64,000 nt of DNA from an uncultured Shewanella sp. Its GTDB lineage: Bacteria; Pseudomonadota; Gammaproteobacteria; Enterobacterales; Shewanellaceae. The stretch is taken from positions 124,001 through 188,000 of the forward strand of contig NZ_CANMWS010000005.1 in assembly GCF_947501665.1 (NCBI RefSeq), in the 5' to 3' direction. The first letter of the stretch is position 1. Every line of letters starts with the position of its first letter. Positions 40,989 through 49,792 of this stretch are shown here, piece after piece. The position numbers and the translations under genes are program-made. The notes under the pieces are model-generated. The model searched no databases and was not told the origin of the DNA. It saw only the letters and a program-made list of their open reading frames with translations.

Positions 40989-41396
40989 ATGAAAAATAAA
41001 ATATTCATCTTATTAACGACTTCACTCATGACCCTAAGTGTCTTTGGGGCAATGCCAAGTGAAGAAAAATCTTCACAATACAATACGGGTAAAGTGTACT
41101 TAATGGCATTTGGTAGCCCCAAAGATATAAACAAAATTAATCGATATAAAAAAGTTGCTGGATCCATTATGAAAAAACACGGGGCCATCTTTCCACCAGT
41201 AAAATTTAAAATTAATGACGTTATCAAAGGAGACAGTATTGATAGAAATAACCCAAACCCCACTTTCCTCAATTATATCGAATTTCCAGATAGGCAGCAT
41301 ATTTTAAACGCTCTGTCTGATCCAGAATATATCTCTGTTATCAACGATAGAAATAATGGTTTTAATCATCTAAACATTTTTATATTAACCCAATAA
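40989..41396 (+). CDS. Exported DUF1330-like small protein
   Basis: The 135-residue protein has a signal peptide (MKNKIFILLTTSLMTLSVFG, probably cleaved near AMPSEE) and then about 100 residues with the pattern NYIEFPDRQHILNALSDPEY. This resembles the conserved EFPS...A..D.PEY core of DUF1330, a dimeric ferredoxin-like fold related to YCII and EthD proteins. It lies 41 bases after the dehalogenase, with an AGGA site. The next gene is a paralog without a signal peptide. The function is unknown. Confidence 0.75.
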   Translation: MKNKIFILLTTSLMTLSVFGAMPSEEKSSQYNTGKVYLMAFGSPKDINKINRYKKVAGSIMKKHGAIFPPVKFKINDVIKGDSIDRNNPNPTFLNYIEFPDRQHILNALSDPEYISVINDRNNGFNHLNIFILTQ

Positions 41397-41418
41397 CTTA
41401 CAATAGAAAGGTGAACAT

Positions 41419-41715
41419 ATGGAAAACAAAACTTTTTTAATCGTACTTGGCACGCCACAAAATAAAGAAGCACTACTCAATTATCAAGAGGCATCCGCTT
41501 CCATTATGAAACATTTTGGTGCAAAACTACCTCCAAATAAGTTAAATATAAACACAAGATTAGTGGGCTCTAGCCGCCCAAAGTTTATGATGAAAGTGGA
41601 GTTTCCATCTCCTCAACATATTAAAGATGCCTTTAATCATCCTGATTATCTTGCCATTGTAAAAGATAGAGATGAAGGGTTATCTGATTTGCATATCTTT
41701 ATAGCAAATGAATAG
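41419..41715 (+). CDS. Cytosolic DUF1330-like small protein, paralog of the preceding gene
   Basis: The 98-residue protein follows an AAAGGTGA site and has no signal peptide. It shares with its neighbour the core ASIMKHFGAKLPPNKLNINT and VEFPSPQHIKDAFNHPDY, so the two arose by duplication, with one copy exported and one retained. It completes a likely three-gene operon with the dehalogenase, ended by the hairpin at 41868. The function is unknown. Confidence 0.75.
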   Translation: MENKTFLIVLGTPQNKEALLNYQEASASIMKHFGAKLPPNKLNINTRLVGSSRPKFMMKVEFPSPQHIKDAFNHPDYLAIVKDRDEGLSDLHIFIANE

Positions 41716-41867
41716 AAGCAATAATCTTCATAATAAAAATATTAATCACTACTTTTTATATCAAATGTTAATCATCCATAATAAAAAGTATAAAAAGAAA
41801 ACTTAAGTTTTATATAGTTAATAACATACTACCTCCATTATTAAAAATTAAAACTTTAGTGCATAAC

Positions 41868-41895
41868 AGCCTAATATTTCTATTTATATTAGGCT
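41868..41895 (+). terminator. Terminator-like hairpin after the dehalogenase cluster
   Basis: AGCCTAATAT and ATATTAGGCT (41868-41877 and 41886-41895) form a 10-bp perfect stem. The following ATTACTCTTTT is only moderately T-rich. Confidence 0.6.
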
Positions 41896-42514
41896 ATTAC
41901 TCTTTTAAGTATTTCAAATTGACACATTCAAAACAGAAACTAAAAAATGACATATTCATTTTATATTGACAGAATGACTCATCAGGTAACCCCTATCAGT
42001 AATAATATTCAAAAATATTTATTATACTGACGATTAATACTTTAATGACCATAATAACAAAAATACCTATACCGCCCATGCCCTTCATATCAAAAATACT
42101 GAATATTTATAATAATAATCCCACTACCTTATTTAAACCACTTATAACAATTAATGTTACACTTATAAGTAAAAAGCCAAAATGTTAAAAATAACATACT
42201 AACCTACAAATACACTTAAAAAACAACATCCAATGATAATACCCCCTTAGCACTCAATTTAATCTAGATTGAAATAAACACACTTATAGCAAGTGATGAA
42301 CTACTATTATTCAGTCTATCAAATAAAATGATAGTCAAAATATCCTAGTCCCTATCATTGAGAAAGAAAACATGATTAGGTACTAAAAAATCCATGCTAT
42401 GAATAATACTATGAACATTAATATAAAGTTAAGATCATACTGATGAAGGATGAAATATATCGACTCCAATTTTTAGGTAATTGACTTTACTCATAAACAT
42501 CAAAAGGACTTAAT
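41896..42514. other. Very AT-rich gap before the beta-helix genes
   Basis: About 620 bases with no gene visible. It contains an ACTTATAA/TTATAAGT inverted pair (42140-42170). The base composition is lower in GC than the core regions of the window. The promoter of the first beta-helix gene should lie near its right end. Confidence 0.5.
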
Positions 42515-43981
42515 ATGTGTAATAGAAAAAACATGTTGTTTTCAATATTCATAATCACCTCTTTATTTAATTTCTCTGTCAATGCAGCCAATGTTTGTAC
42601 CGATATGAAAAAAGCAGAGATATTAGAGTGGGTATCAGAAATACGACCAAGTGCAACAATAGATTGCGATTTATCATTGAAAAGCACAGATGTCATCACT
42701 AAAAAAATATACTTCGAAGGTGATGATGCATCCAATACCAGCTTAAATTGTAATAGTGCAAAAATCGACTTAAATGTGGGTATCAGAGCCGGAATATTTT
42801 CAATGGAAAATGATGATGCCATCACCATTCAATCGAGTAAAGATAAAGATACTTGGTCTGTACCACAAAATATCGTCATTCAAGATTGTAGAATAAGCGG
42901 CAGTATTCGTGTTATTGGCATGGACGATAATGAATTTGCAGACGATCTTACGGCGTCATCTTTAAATACCGGACACACAGAAAGAAGCAATAGCACAGCA
43001 CCGAGTAACATTCTATTAAAAAACCTTGAAATTGAAGCGTTATTCCGCCCAGCTCTTTATCTATCACCTGGGGTCAATCGAGTCACATTACAGCAATCTT
43101 ATCTTCACGGAGCCTCTGATACTGTTGGCTTATATTTAGATGCAGAGTCTAATTACCACAACGTATTAGAAAATACAATTGCAGTCAATACATCAGACTA
43201 CATGGTGGCACTTGATGGGTCTGCTTACAATAGGATTGAATACAATTATATTGTTGCCAATAATACCGGAGGAATTTATTTATTCCGTAATTGTGGTGAA
43301 GGCGGAATGGTACGTCATCAAACAGCCAGTTTTAATAGCATTCAAAATAATTACTTCATTTACAATAACTATCTAAATGATAAATCCGCCATCAATATTG
43401 GTGCAAACAATGGAGAGCAGACTTACTGTATTGAGGATGACAACAATAATCTAAAATACACAAGCTCTACAGATAATCAAGATAATACAGAAAGTAATAC
43501 CGTGATGTATAATCAATTTTTAAATGCCGATCCTCATGAGCTAATTCGCTTTGGTTCAGACGAAGATGAAGCCTTAAATGAGGCTTCAGTCTATGCCAAT
43601 TTTAGAGTGACATCCTTTAAGCAAAATATCGAACCTGAAATTGTTGAGTTTGAATGTAAGGTAGAAACAAACAGTTACGGATGCTATAAATATGCCACTT
43701 GCCCTGACAATAAAATTAGTGCATCTGTCAGAGCAGCCTGTAATTTAGAGTGGGGCTCAGTTTCTCTTTATGATTTACCTCATTGGGGACACATCGACGT
43801 CATACGTGAGAGTGATACCTTACCTGACAGTGAATGCCTCGTTCATGAAACAAGCAGCTACCTTGAAGACAGCCACACAAATGCTTACCCAAGTTATAAC
43901 AACCAAATGTTTATCGGTTGTAAGGAACATGACCAAAATGGCGGAGATTGCCATATATTAGGTCAACAAATTTGCCTCTAA
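42515..43981 (+). CDS. Secreted Cys-containing parallel beta-helix protein, copy 1
   Basis: The 488-residue protein follows an AAAGGA site and has a signal peptide (residues 1-24, cleavage near SVNA/AN). The middle third has short turns rich in Asn and hydrophobic residues (for example LYLDAESNYHNVLENTI and GIYLF), typical of right-handed parallel beta-helix domains of the NosD/pectate lyase fold. Cysteines recur in pairs, and the C-terminus ends with a NGGDC...GQQICL motif. The family is unrecognised, and no catalytic triad of a known lyase could be placed. It is about half identical to the next gene by eye. A surface or secreted carbohydrate- or cell-binding role is a guess. Confidence 0.75.
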   Translation: MCNRKNMLFSIFIITSLFNFSVNAANVCTDMKKAEILEWVSEIRPSATIDCDLSLKSTDVITKKIYFEGDDASNTSLNCNSAKIDLNVGIRAGIFSMENDDAITIQSSKDKDTWSVPQNIVIQDCRISGSIRVIGMDDNEFADDLTASSLNTGHTERSNSTAPSNILLKNLEIEALFRPALYLSPGVNRVTLQQSYLHGASDTVGLYLDAESNYHNVLENTIAVNTSDYMVALDGSAYNRIEYNYIVANNTGGIYLFRNCGEGGMVRHQTASFNSIQNNYFIYNNYLNDKSAINIGANNGEQTYCIEDDNNNLKYTSSTDNQDNTESNTVMYNQFLNADPHELIRFGSDEDEALNEASVYANFRVTSFKQNIEPEIVEFECKVETNSYGCYKYATCPDNKISASVRAACNLEWGSVSLYDLPHWGHIDVIRESDTLPDSECLVHETSSYLEDSHTNAYPSYNNQMFIGCKEHDQNGGDCHILGQQICL

Positions 43982-43999
43982 TGGTGGTTATGTGAAACC

Positions 44000-44039
44000 G
44001 TCAACACCATTGATACTTTCGCAAGCCAATGGTGTTGAC
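44000..44039. terminator. Hairpin between the two beta-helix genes
   Basis: GTCAACACCATTG (44000-44012) and CAATGGTGTTGAC (44027-44039) form a 13-bp perfect stem, 18 bases after the stop of copy 1. There is no T tract, so it may protect the mRNA end or act as a partial terminator. Confidence 0.5.
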
Positions 44040-44221
44040 AAATCATTATGCCACTCATTACTGCCACAATTGACGTTTCCTGTTTTCATTTTGAACATTA
44101 AATTCATTTTAAAACATTGACACTTTAACACCAACAACTATAAAACTAGTATTTAGCTGTATTTCAATTAATTCACATCCACAAATAATCTCAATGCTTA
44201 ATCAACATAAAAGGATTTTTC

Positions 44222-45805
44222 ATGTTATTATTCAAAAAGATACTGATAGCCACCCTCATCACCTCCCCCTTATTACTCATTCCAGCCAAAGCCGATAATA
44301 TTTGCTCAAAAGAGAAAAAATCTGACATTCTAAGCCCAATTACCAAAGAGAATCACACCGTGTCAATAGACTGTAATTTAACGCTAGACAGTCATGATGT
44401 AATAACCAAAAAAGTCCTCTTTGAAGGTGAGAGATCATCAAACACTTATCTCAACTGTAATAATGCGTTAATTGATCTTACTGTCGGTATTGAAGCTGGG
44501 ATCTTTACAGCCCAAACAGAAGATACTATCGCTATACAATCCGTTCAAAAAGCAGATAATACTTGGTCTGTTCCTCACGATATTCATATACAAGATTGCC
44601 AAATTAAAGGCAGCATTCGGCTCACAGGTATGAAAAATGATGCTCAATCCAATCCGATGACAAGCTTCGAAATAGGAATGAACCATACCAAACGAGCCAA
44701 CCTTGCCGCTCCTCATCGTATTAGCCTGAAAAATATAAATATTGAAGGGTTATACCGCCCTACCCTGTATTTGTCAGAAGGTGTTAATCATGTCACCTTA
44801 GAGCATTCTAATCTACAAGGAGTATCTAACACTGTCGCGCTCTATCTTGATGCCGAGTCTAATTTCAATAACATTAATAACAATACCATTCATGTCAATA
44901 CTCAGCAGCAACTCATGTCACTTAATGGCTCAGCTCATAACGTGATCAAAAATAACCATCTGACATTAAACGACAATGGCGGCATTTATCTTTTTCATCG
45001 TTGCGATCAAGAAAACCCTCTTCTCCATCAAAGCACCAGTCTTAATCAAATAGAAGCCAATTACTTTACTTTAGAGCATATCAGTAATCATCCTTCCATC
45101 AACCTCAATGCTCGTCGTGGTGAGCAAAACAATTGCAGCAATGCTCATGCTGATACACTCAACAACACCATTATTTATAATCAATTCTTACACACTGACC
45201 CTAAGGACGTCATTACTTTTGATAACATCAGCACGTTACAAAAACATGAAAATACAGAAGACATTTTATCAAGCTACGCCAATATTAGTGTCACAGAATT
45301 TCGCACCGATGCGGTTGCCGAAGTGGAAGAGTTTGAATGTTTTATTGAAGGTGCCGACCCAAGTGGTTACGGTGGAATAGCGTGTATAATCCAATGTCCT
45401 TCAAATAAAATCAATGCCTCTATTCGAGTTGGTTGTGATTTAGAAGATTTCATGTTTGAAGGCTATAATGCTGCAATCCCCAATTCAGACGATCCTCGTT
45501 GCACCGGTTGTAGTGGAGATACTGCTAATACCCATTACCAAAGAGAATTCATTGATACTATCTCATGGAATCATATGGTCATTCGTAATGAAGAAGATTG
45601 CGAAAATCCAGAAGCTGGAACATGTGGGGGCGTAGACCCTGATGATATAAGAGGACTCTGTATGGTAGATGACATCAGTGCAAGCACAGAAGAAAGTCAT
45701 ACACACCTCATACCCAGCTATACCAACGAAACCCTTGTAGCCTGCCATGAAACTGACGGTAATGGGGGTGATTGCATGGCTTCTGGACAAATACTCTGCC
45801 TTTAA
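44222..45805 (+). CDS. Secreted Cys-rich parallel beta-helix protein, copy 2
   Basis: The 527-residue protein follows an AAAAGGA site and has a signal peptide (cleavage near AKA/DN at 24). It parallels copy 1 over its whole length: DVITKKVLFEGE, ALIDLTVGIEAGIF, TWSVPHDIHIQDCQIKGSIR and LYLDAESNFNNINNNTI each have a counterpart. It has an extra cysteine-rich insertion near residues 420-475 (CTGCSGD, NPEAGTCGGVD) and ends in the same NGGDC...GQILCL motif. Disulfides in the secreted protein are likely. The pair looks like a tandem duplication that has diverged. The function is unknown. Confidence 0.75.
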   Translation: MLLFKKILIATLITSPLLLIPAKADNICSKEKKSDILSPITKENHTVSIDCNLTLDSHDVITKKVLFEGERSSNTYLNCNNALIDLTVGIEAGIFTAQTEDTIAIQSVQKADNTWSVPHDIHIQDCQIKGSIRLTGMKNDAQSNPMTSFEIGMNHTKRANLAAPHRISLKNINIEGLYRPTLYLSEGVNHVTLEHSNLQGVSNTVALYLDAESNFNNINNNTIHVNTQQQLMSLNGSAHNVIKNNHLTLNDNGGIYLFHRCDQENPLLHQSTSLNQIEANYFTLEHISNHPSINLNARRGEQNNCSNAHADTLNNTIIYNQFLHTDPKDVITFDNISTLQKHENTEDILSSYANISVTEFRTDAVAEVEEFECFIEGADPSGYGGIACIIQCPSNKINASIRVGCDLEDFMFEGYNAAIPNSDDPRCTGCSGDTANTHYQREFIDTISWNHMVIRNEEDCENPEAGTCGGVDPDDIRGLCMVDDISASTEESHTHLIPSYTNETLVACHETDGNGGDCMASGQILCL

Positions 45806-45815
45806 TCAATAAATG

Positions 45816-45862
45816 TATAATAAAACGGCGCCAAAAAGACATTTTTACGCCGTTTTATTATA
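45816..45862. terminator. Terminator after the beta-helix pair
   Basis: TATAATAAAACGGCG (45816-45830) and its complement (45848-45862) give a 15-bp perfect stem with a 17-base loop. The lower stem is T-rich on both strands. Confidence 0.8.
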
Positions 45863-45896
45863 AAATCACTTCCATCTAATATACATAAATAACCAA

Positions 45897-46110
45897 TTAT
45901 GAATACCCAAGATAATGCTGCAAAAAACCCATCACGAATTTTGATCCCACACCAATATCGACTTGAATACCTGCTTCTTTAAGAATATGAACACCTTTAC
46001 CATTATTTCTTGGATCAGGATCAAGTATTGCCACCACAATGCGCTTAAGGCCACTTTGCGCTAACATCTGTGCACATGAAAGAGACGGGCAACCAATTTT
46101 CATCAGTCAT
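45897..46110 (-). pseudogene. Remnant of a RibD-like deaminase gene
   Basis: On the minus strand a 68-residue frame reads GCPSLSCAQMLAQSGLKRIV then VAILDPDPRNNGKGVHILKE and AGIQVDIGV. This is the C-terminal half of the cytidine-type deaminase domain of riboflavin (RibD) deaminases and relatives, including the second metal cysteine in CPSLSC. The zinc HAE and PCSH motifs are absent. Just upstream, an ATG at 46110 opens MTDENWL in another frame, which resembles a RibD-type N-terminus. An internal deletion of about 70 codons with a frameshift would explain this. It should be inactive. Confidence 0.6.
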
Positions 46111-46143
46111 TTTGATTATCATCAAAGAAGTGCATCATAAAAC

Positions 46144-46647
46144 CTAACTGGCTTTTTTAAGTCGCTTAACCACTTTACTTACCGCTCTTTGACGCTTTAA
46201 AGGCGATAAATAATCAATAAATAAATGACCATGAAGATGATCGATTTCATGCTGCATGACAATAGCAAGAAAATCATCGCTCTCAATGGTCATGTCATTA
46301 CCAAAACGATCTTGCGCTGTGACTGTCACAATAGAAAAGCGTTCTACATCCGCATAAAAATCCGGTATTGATAAACAGCCTTCTTGTCCCATCAGCTTAT
46401 CTTCCCCCTTTGTCACCTGAGGATTAATTAAAATCAACGGCTCATCTCTATTGTCTGATATATCAATAATAACAATAGCTTCTTCACGGCCCACTTGTGT
46501 TGCAGCTAAACCTATACCGTTACTGGTGGCATATAATGTTTCCAGCATATCCTCAATGAGAGACTGTACAGAATTAAAGTCAACAACAAGCTTGGCTATA
46601 TTTTTCAGCCGTAAATCTGGTGCCGTTAAAATCGTTAAAACAGCCAT
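46144..46647 (-). CDS. Peptide deformylase (probable second copy)
   Basis: The start is the ATG at 46647 (MAVLTILTAPDLRLKNIAKL) with a GAGGAGT site. The 167-residue protein has the three deformylase motifs intact: GIGLAATQVG, EGCLSIP with Cys91, and QHEIDHLHG with His133, Glu134 and His137. It removes the formyl group from nascent proteins. The main def gene is normally beside fmt; no fmt is here, so this is probably an extra copy. It lies next to the deaminase remnant on the same strand. Confidence 0.93.
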   Translation of the reverse strand: MAVLTILTAPDLRLKNIAKLVVDFNSVQSLIEDMLETLYATSNGIGLAATQVGREEAIVIIDISDNRDEPLILINPQVTKGEDKLMGQEGCLSIPDFYADVERFSIVTVTAQDRFGNDMTIESDDFLAIVMQHEIDHLHGHLFIDYLSPLKRQRAVSKVVKRLKKAS

Positions 46648-46888
46648 ATTACTCCTCAATTAGCTAAATTCCATTTTAAAATAGTATACACTTGATTTAA
46701 TTATACTAATAGAGTTTATATCCTATATTATCAAGAAGAAGCCGCTGTGTGCATCACCTCATTTTACGCCACTGAATCCGCCTTTGATGTTTGCCCTTAT
46801 CTATTTCTAGTGAATCGCTCGTTATTCAATGCTACATCCTACCTTAATATAGGTGGGATATTGCACTTGCGAGTTGAATCCGCCGATT

Positions 46889-46929
46889 ACCAATGTTCTT
46901 TGACACTCATTATCCCGAATTCAGGTTAA
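46889..46929. repeat. Partial copy of the 37067-37207 element end
   Basis: These 41 bases match 37170-37210 at 37 positions, including the TTATCCCGA-TTCAGGTTAA end. No matching left end is seen within 230 bases, so only the right part remains. It abuts the stop codon of the 334-residue protein gene, so that gene's 3' end may have been set by the insertion. Confidence 0.6.
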
Positions 46930-47934
46930 CTAAAAGCTTAACTTAGGTATTTGTCCTGCTAAAGGAGAATAAGACTCGATTAATGATTTTAATTTATCCC
47001 CAAGAATGCCATTTGATAATACAGGTACACGGGTTTCATCAGTATCATAATTCAATTTTGACCATTCTGTCTTAAAAGACTGATATTGACCTTCTTCATG
47101 TAAACGACGGCTTGAAACTGACAGGTTTGCCACGGCAAAAATATCCAATTGCCGGCTGAATCGAGTAAAACCTCGATAAGTAAAGTGCTCAGAAACATGT
47201 AAATGAGCCAAGTTAACCAATTCATTCATCAAACTGTGGTATAACGTATTCTGATTGATAACGCTTAATAACAAAGTCATTTTAGCTGGAATAAAGCTCT
47301 CTTCATTCAAACAAACACTTTCTAAACAAGAGAGTGTCAGTACCCAACCACCTTGAGATAAACGCTCTACATGATTTAAATGAATATCAAACCCATTGTA
47401 TTGAATTAACGCCAACCAACTGACAATGAGCTGAGTCATGTTTCCTTTTTCATCACGAATACTTTTGCTCAATAACATATTACTCATATCAGCCATTAAA
47501 GGTAAATCATGATGGCAATTAAAAGGAGTGCTTTTTATTTCCCCTTGCCTTAATACAAAAAGCTCACGTACTTCATGCTCTTTTGCTTTCTGCAACGCCA
47601 AAAATAAGGTTTGAATAATCTCAGATGTCGGAAGATTCGGTTCTACTCGCCATTTTCGACCATAAACAATTTTTTGATTAAGCTGAGTGCCAAGCTGTAG
47701 ATAATTATCATAACCTATGATCCCCACTTGAATATACAATCCAAAGTCATCTTCACAGACAAAGATTGGGTATTTCTCATCATATTCAACATCCGTCACA
47801 ATTTTTTCGACTGATTTCAATGAATGTTGAAATTGTAAATAGTGCTGAGGAATACATTCCTCCCCTTTATCATTCAGAAAAGTGGGGGCACCAAATAAGG
47901 GAAACTCGCCCTCTCTATACATCAATCTGTCCAT
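46930..47934 (-). CDS. Uncharacterised 334-residue protein
   Basis: The protein begins MDRLMYREGEFPLFGAPTFL and has no signal peptide or membrane helix. It is mixed alpha/beta with segments such as YPIFVCEDDFGLYIQVGIIG and ELFVLRQGEI, and a DIHLNHVERLSQGGWVLTLS region in the second half. I do not recognise the family. Codon use looks ordinary and the frame is long and open, so it is a real gene. The stop codon touches the partial repeat at 46889-46929. Confidence 0.7.
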   Translation of the reverse strand: MDRLMYREGEFPLFGAPTFLNDKGEECIPQHYLQFQHSLKSVEKIVTDVEYDEKYPIFVCEDDFGLYIQVGIIGYDNYLQLGTQLNQKIVYGRKWRVEPNLPTSEIIQTLFLALQKAKEHEVRELFVLRQGEIKSTPFNCHHDLPLMADMSNMLLSKSIRDEKGNMTQLIVSWLALIQYNGFDIHLNHVERLSQGGWVLTLSCLESVCLNEESFIPAKMTLLLSVINQNTLYHSLMNELVNLAHLHVSEHFTYRGFTRFSRQLDIFAVANLSVSSRRLHEEGQYQSFKTEWSKLNYDTDETRVPVLSNGILGDKLKSLIESYSPLAGQIPKLSF

Positions 47935-48665
47935 TAAATACTACACTATAGTCTCTATAATATTTTCATCCTACTTATGATACAACCTTCAAAAATAAAG
48001 TTATAAATCAATAACTTTAGTAAGATTAAAATTAAAACTTCAAGTATCAACAATAAGGTTTAAATATATAGAAGATGATAAATAATTGGCATAAATCATA
48101 TCGATAAAGATCAAATATGACTATATCCATTTAAACACCACTATGGTTTATTCATAGACCATTTTCACCACTCAACTGACTTTATTCTTAAAAATAACTT
48201 GTAATGCACTAATCATTCTTGTTAATTAAATATCAGGCTTATGCTCATTGCACACTTACACATCCAATATAATAAAAATATTAGTTAAATAATTATTTAG
48301 ATTAACGGTAACTGTACTTGCTTTATTTAACCGCCACATCACTTAAGCAAATAATAATGTTGACAACAAGCTCTTTTCCTTATTGAAATAATCCTGTTGT
48401 TAAACTCTATTTAAAATAAGTTCGCTTGTTGGTTTCATTAAGTTAATCATCCATTTTTATCCATATAAAACAATTAAACTCAACTGAACAATATCAAGAC
48501 AAAGCTCTTCTAATGGTTCCCGATGAGCAAAAACACCACACAAATAGAAGATAAAAATCGCAGTATTTAATGACATTGCTTATAATAAGCGAAGATCCAC
48601 GAATAGACTTAACCTGATGTAATGCTCTCCTCCTCACGACAGCATCACATCAGGTGACTTAGCAT
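47935..48665. other. Gene-free gap with a hairpin after the oxidoreductase gene
   Basis: About 730 AT-rich bases with no open frame of note. Near the right end ACCTGATGT/ACATCAGGT and ATGCT/AGCAT (48612-48655) pair with a single mismatch between them and a 14-base loop. It lies 11 bases after the oxidoreductase stop and is a likely transcription end, although a T tract is missing. Confidence 0.55.
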
Positions 48666-49694
48666 TTAAAAGCCTTCTAATACTATTTTACCAATCGCAC
48701 TACCAGCTTCTAATGCAGCATGAGCACTTCTTAAGTTTTCAGCATTGATTTTGCCTAAATGCTGACCTAACGTCGTTTGAATATGACCGTGATCCACAAG
48801 ATCTGCTACATGGCTAAGTAATTTCCCTTGCGCTTGAAGATCCACTGCATGAAACATAGATCGGGCAAACATAAACTCCCAATGCAGGGATAAACTTTTT
48901 AGTTTTAACTGAGTCACATCAAGTGCTTTAGGATCGTCAATAATCGCAATTTTACCAAAAGGGGCCAGGAGCTCAGTATAAATCTTAAAATAAGTATCAG
49001 TGCTATTTAGACTGGCCACATGAGTCACAGCCCCTAAACCTAACGCATTTATTTGCTCAATGAGTGACTGAGTATGATCTATGACAAAATCTGCGCCTAA
49101 TTTTTTCACCCAAGCTTGGGATCTTTCACGGGAAGCCGTGGCGATAATCGTTGCACCAGTGAGTTTTTTTACCAGCTGAATAAGCATAGAGCCAACGCCA
49201 CCAGCCGCCCCCACCACTAAAATGATCTCATCAGACTTGCCAACAGTATCGATAGGTTGTCGCTTAATGCCTAAATGTTCAAATAACAATTCCCAAGCAG
49301 TAATTGCCGTTAATGGCAAAGCAGCCGCTTCACCAGCAGACAAACTTTTAGGTTTAATGCCAACAATACGCTCATCAACAAGTTGATATTCTGCATTACT
49401 GCCTTGTCGAGTAATATCACCGGCATAATACACTAAATCACCGGGCTGGAACTGCGTCACTAACTCACCCGTCGCAATCACTTCACCTACCGCATCCCAA
49501 CCTAATATCTTTGGTGCTTGTTCTTTGGGCTCAGTGGTTAATCGCACTTTATAATCTGCAGGATTGACTGCTATAGCCTGTATTTTAACCAACAAATCTC
49601 TTCCTATGGCAATAGGCTGTTTAATATCAACATCAACTAATGCATCTGGGTTATCAATAGATAACGATTGGTAAAATCCTATCGCTTTCATCAT
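48666..49694 (-). CDS. Zinc-independent medium-chain dehydrogenase, quinone oxidoreductase type
   Basis: The 342-residue protein has a GroES-like N-terminal domain (ILGWDAVGEVIATGELVTQF) and a Rossmann domain with the nucleotide motif VVGAAGGVGSMLIQLV. The cysteine and histidine zinc ligands of alcohol dehydrogenases are missing, which fits the NADPH:quinone oxidoreductase branch. It probably reduces quinones or related enones with NADPH. It is divergently paired, 98 bases apart, with a LysR regulator, which is likely to control it. Confidence 0.88.
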   Translation of the reverse strand: MMKAIGFYQSLSIDNPDALVDVDIKQPIAIGRDLLVKIQAIAVNPADYKVRLTTEPKEQAPKILGWDAVGEVIATGELVTQFQPGDLVYYAGDITRQGSNAEYQLVDERIVGIKPKSLSAGEAAALPLTAITAWELLFEHLGIKRQPIDTVGKSDEIILVVGAAGGVGSMLIQLVKKLTGATIIATASRERSQAWVKKLGADFVIDHTQSLIEQINALGLGAVTHVASLNSTDTYFKIYTELLAPFGKIAIIDDPKALDVTQLKLKSLSLHWEFMFARSMFHAVDLQAQGKLLSHVADLVDHGHIQTTLGQHLGKINAENLRSAHAALEAGSAIGKIVLEGF

Positions 49695-49792
49695 TTTCTC
49701 TGACTGATTATTGGATGTATTGAGTATAGAACTTGATTTAACCCGGTTAAACAGGATAATGATTAATACTTTTTCAATAATTATTAGATAAT

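Noticed and set aside
38744..45862. The accessory region as a prophage or integrative island
   Set aside because: No integrase, tRNA, attachment repeats, or phage structural genes are present.
46095..46120. A TGATAATCA-like sequence as a Fur box
   Set aside because: It is near the deaminase remnant, matches the Fur consensus only in part, and no iron gene is near.
48609..48620. A TTAACCTGA sequence as a further copy of the 37067-37207 element
   Set aside because: Only about nine bases match the element end. The sequence is better explained as one arm of the hairpin at 48612-48655.
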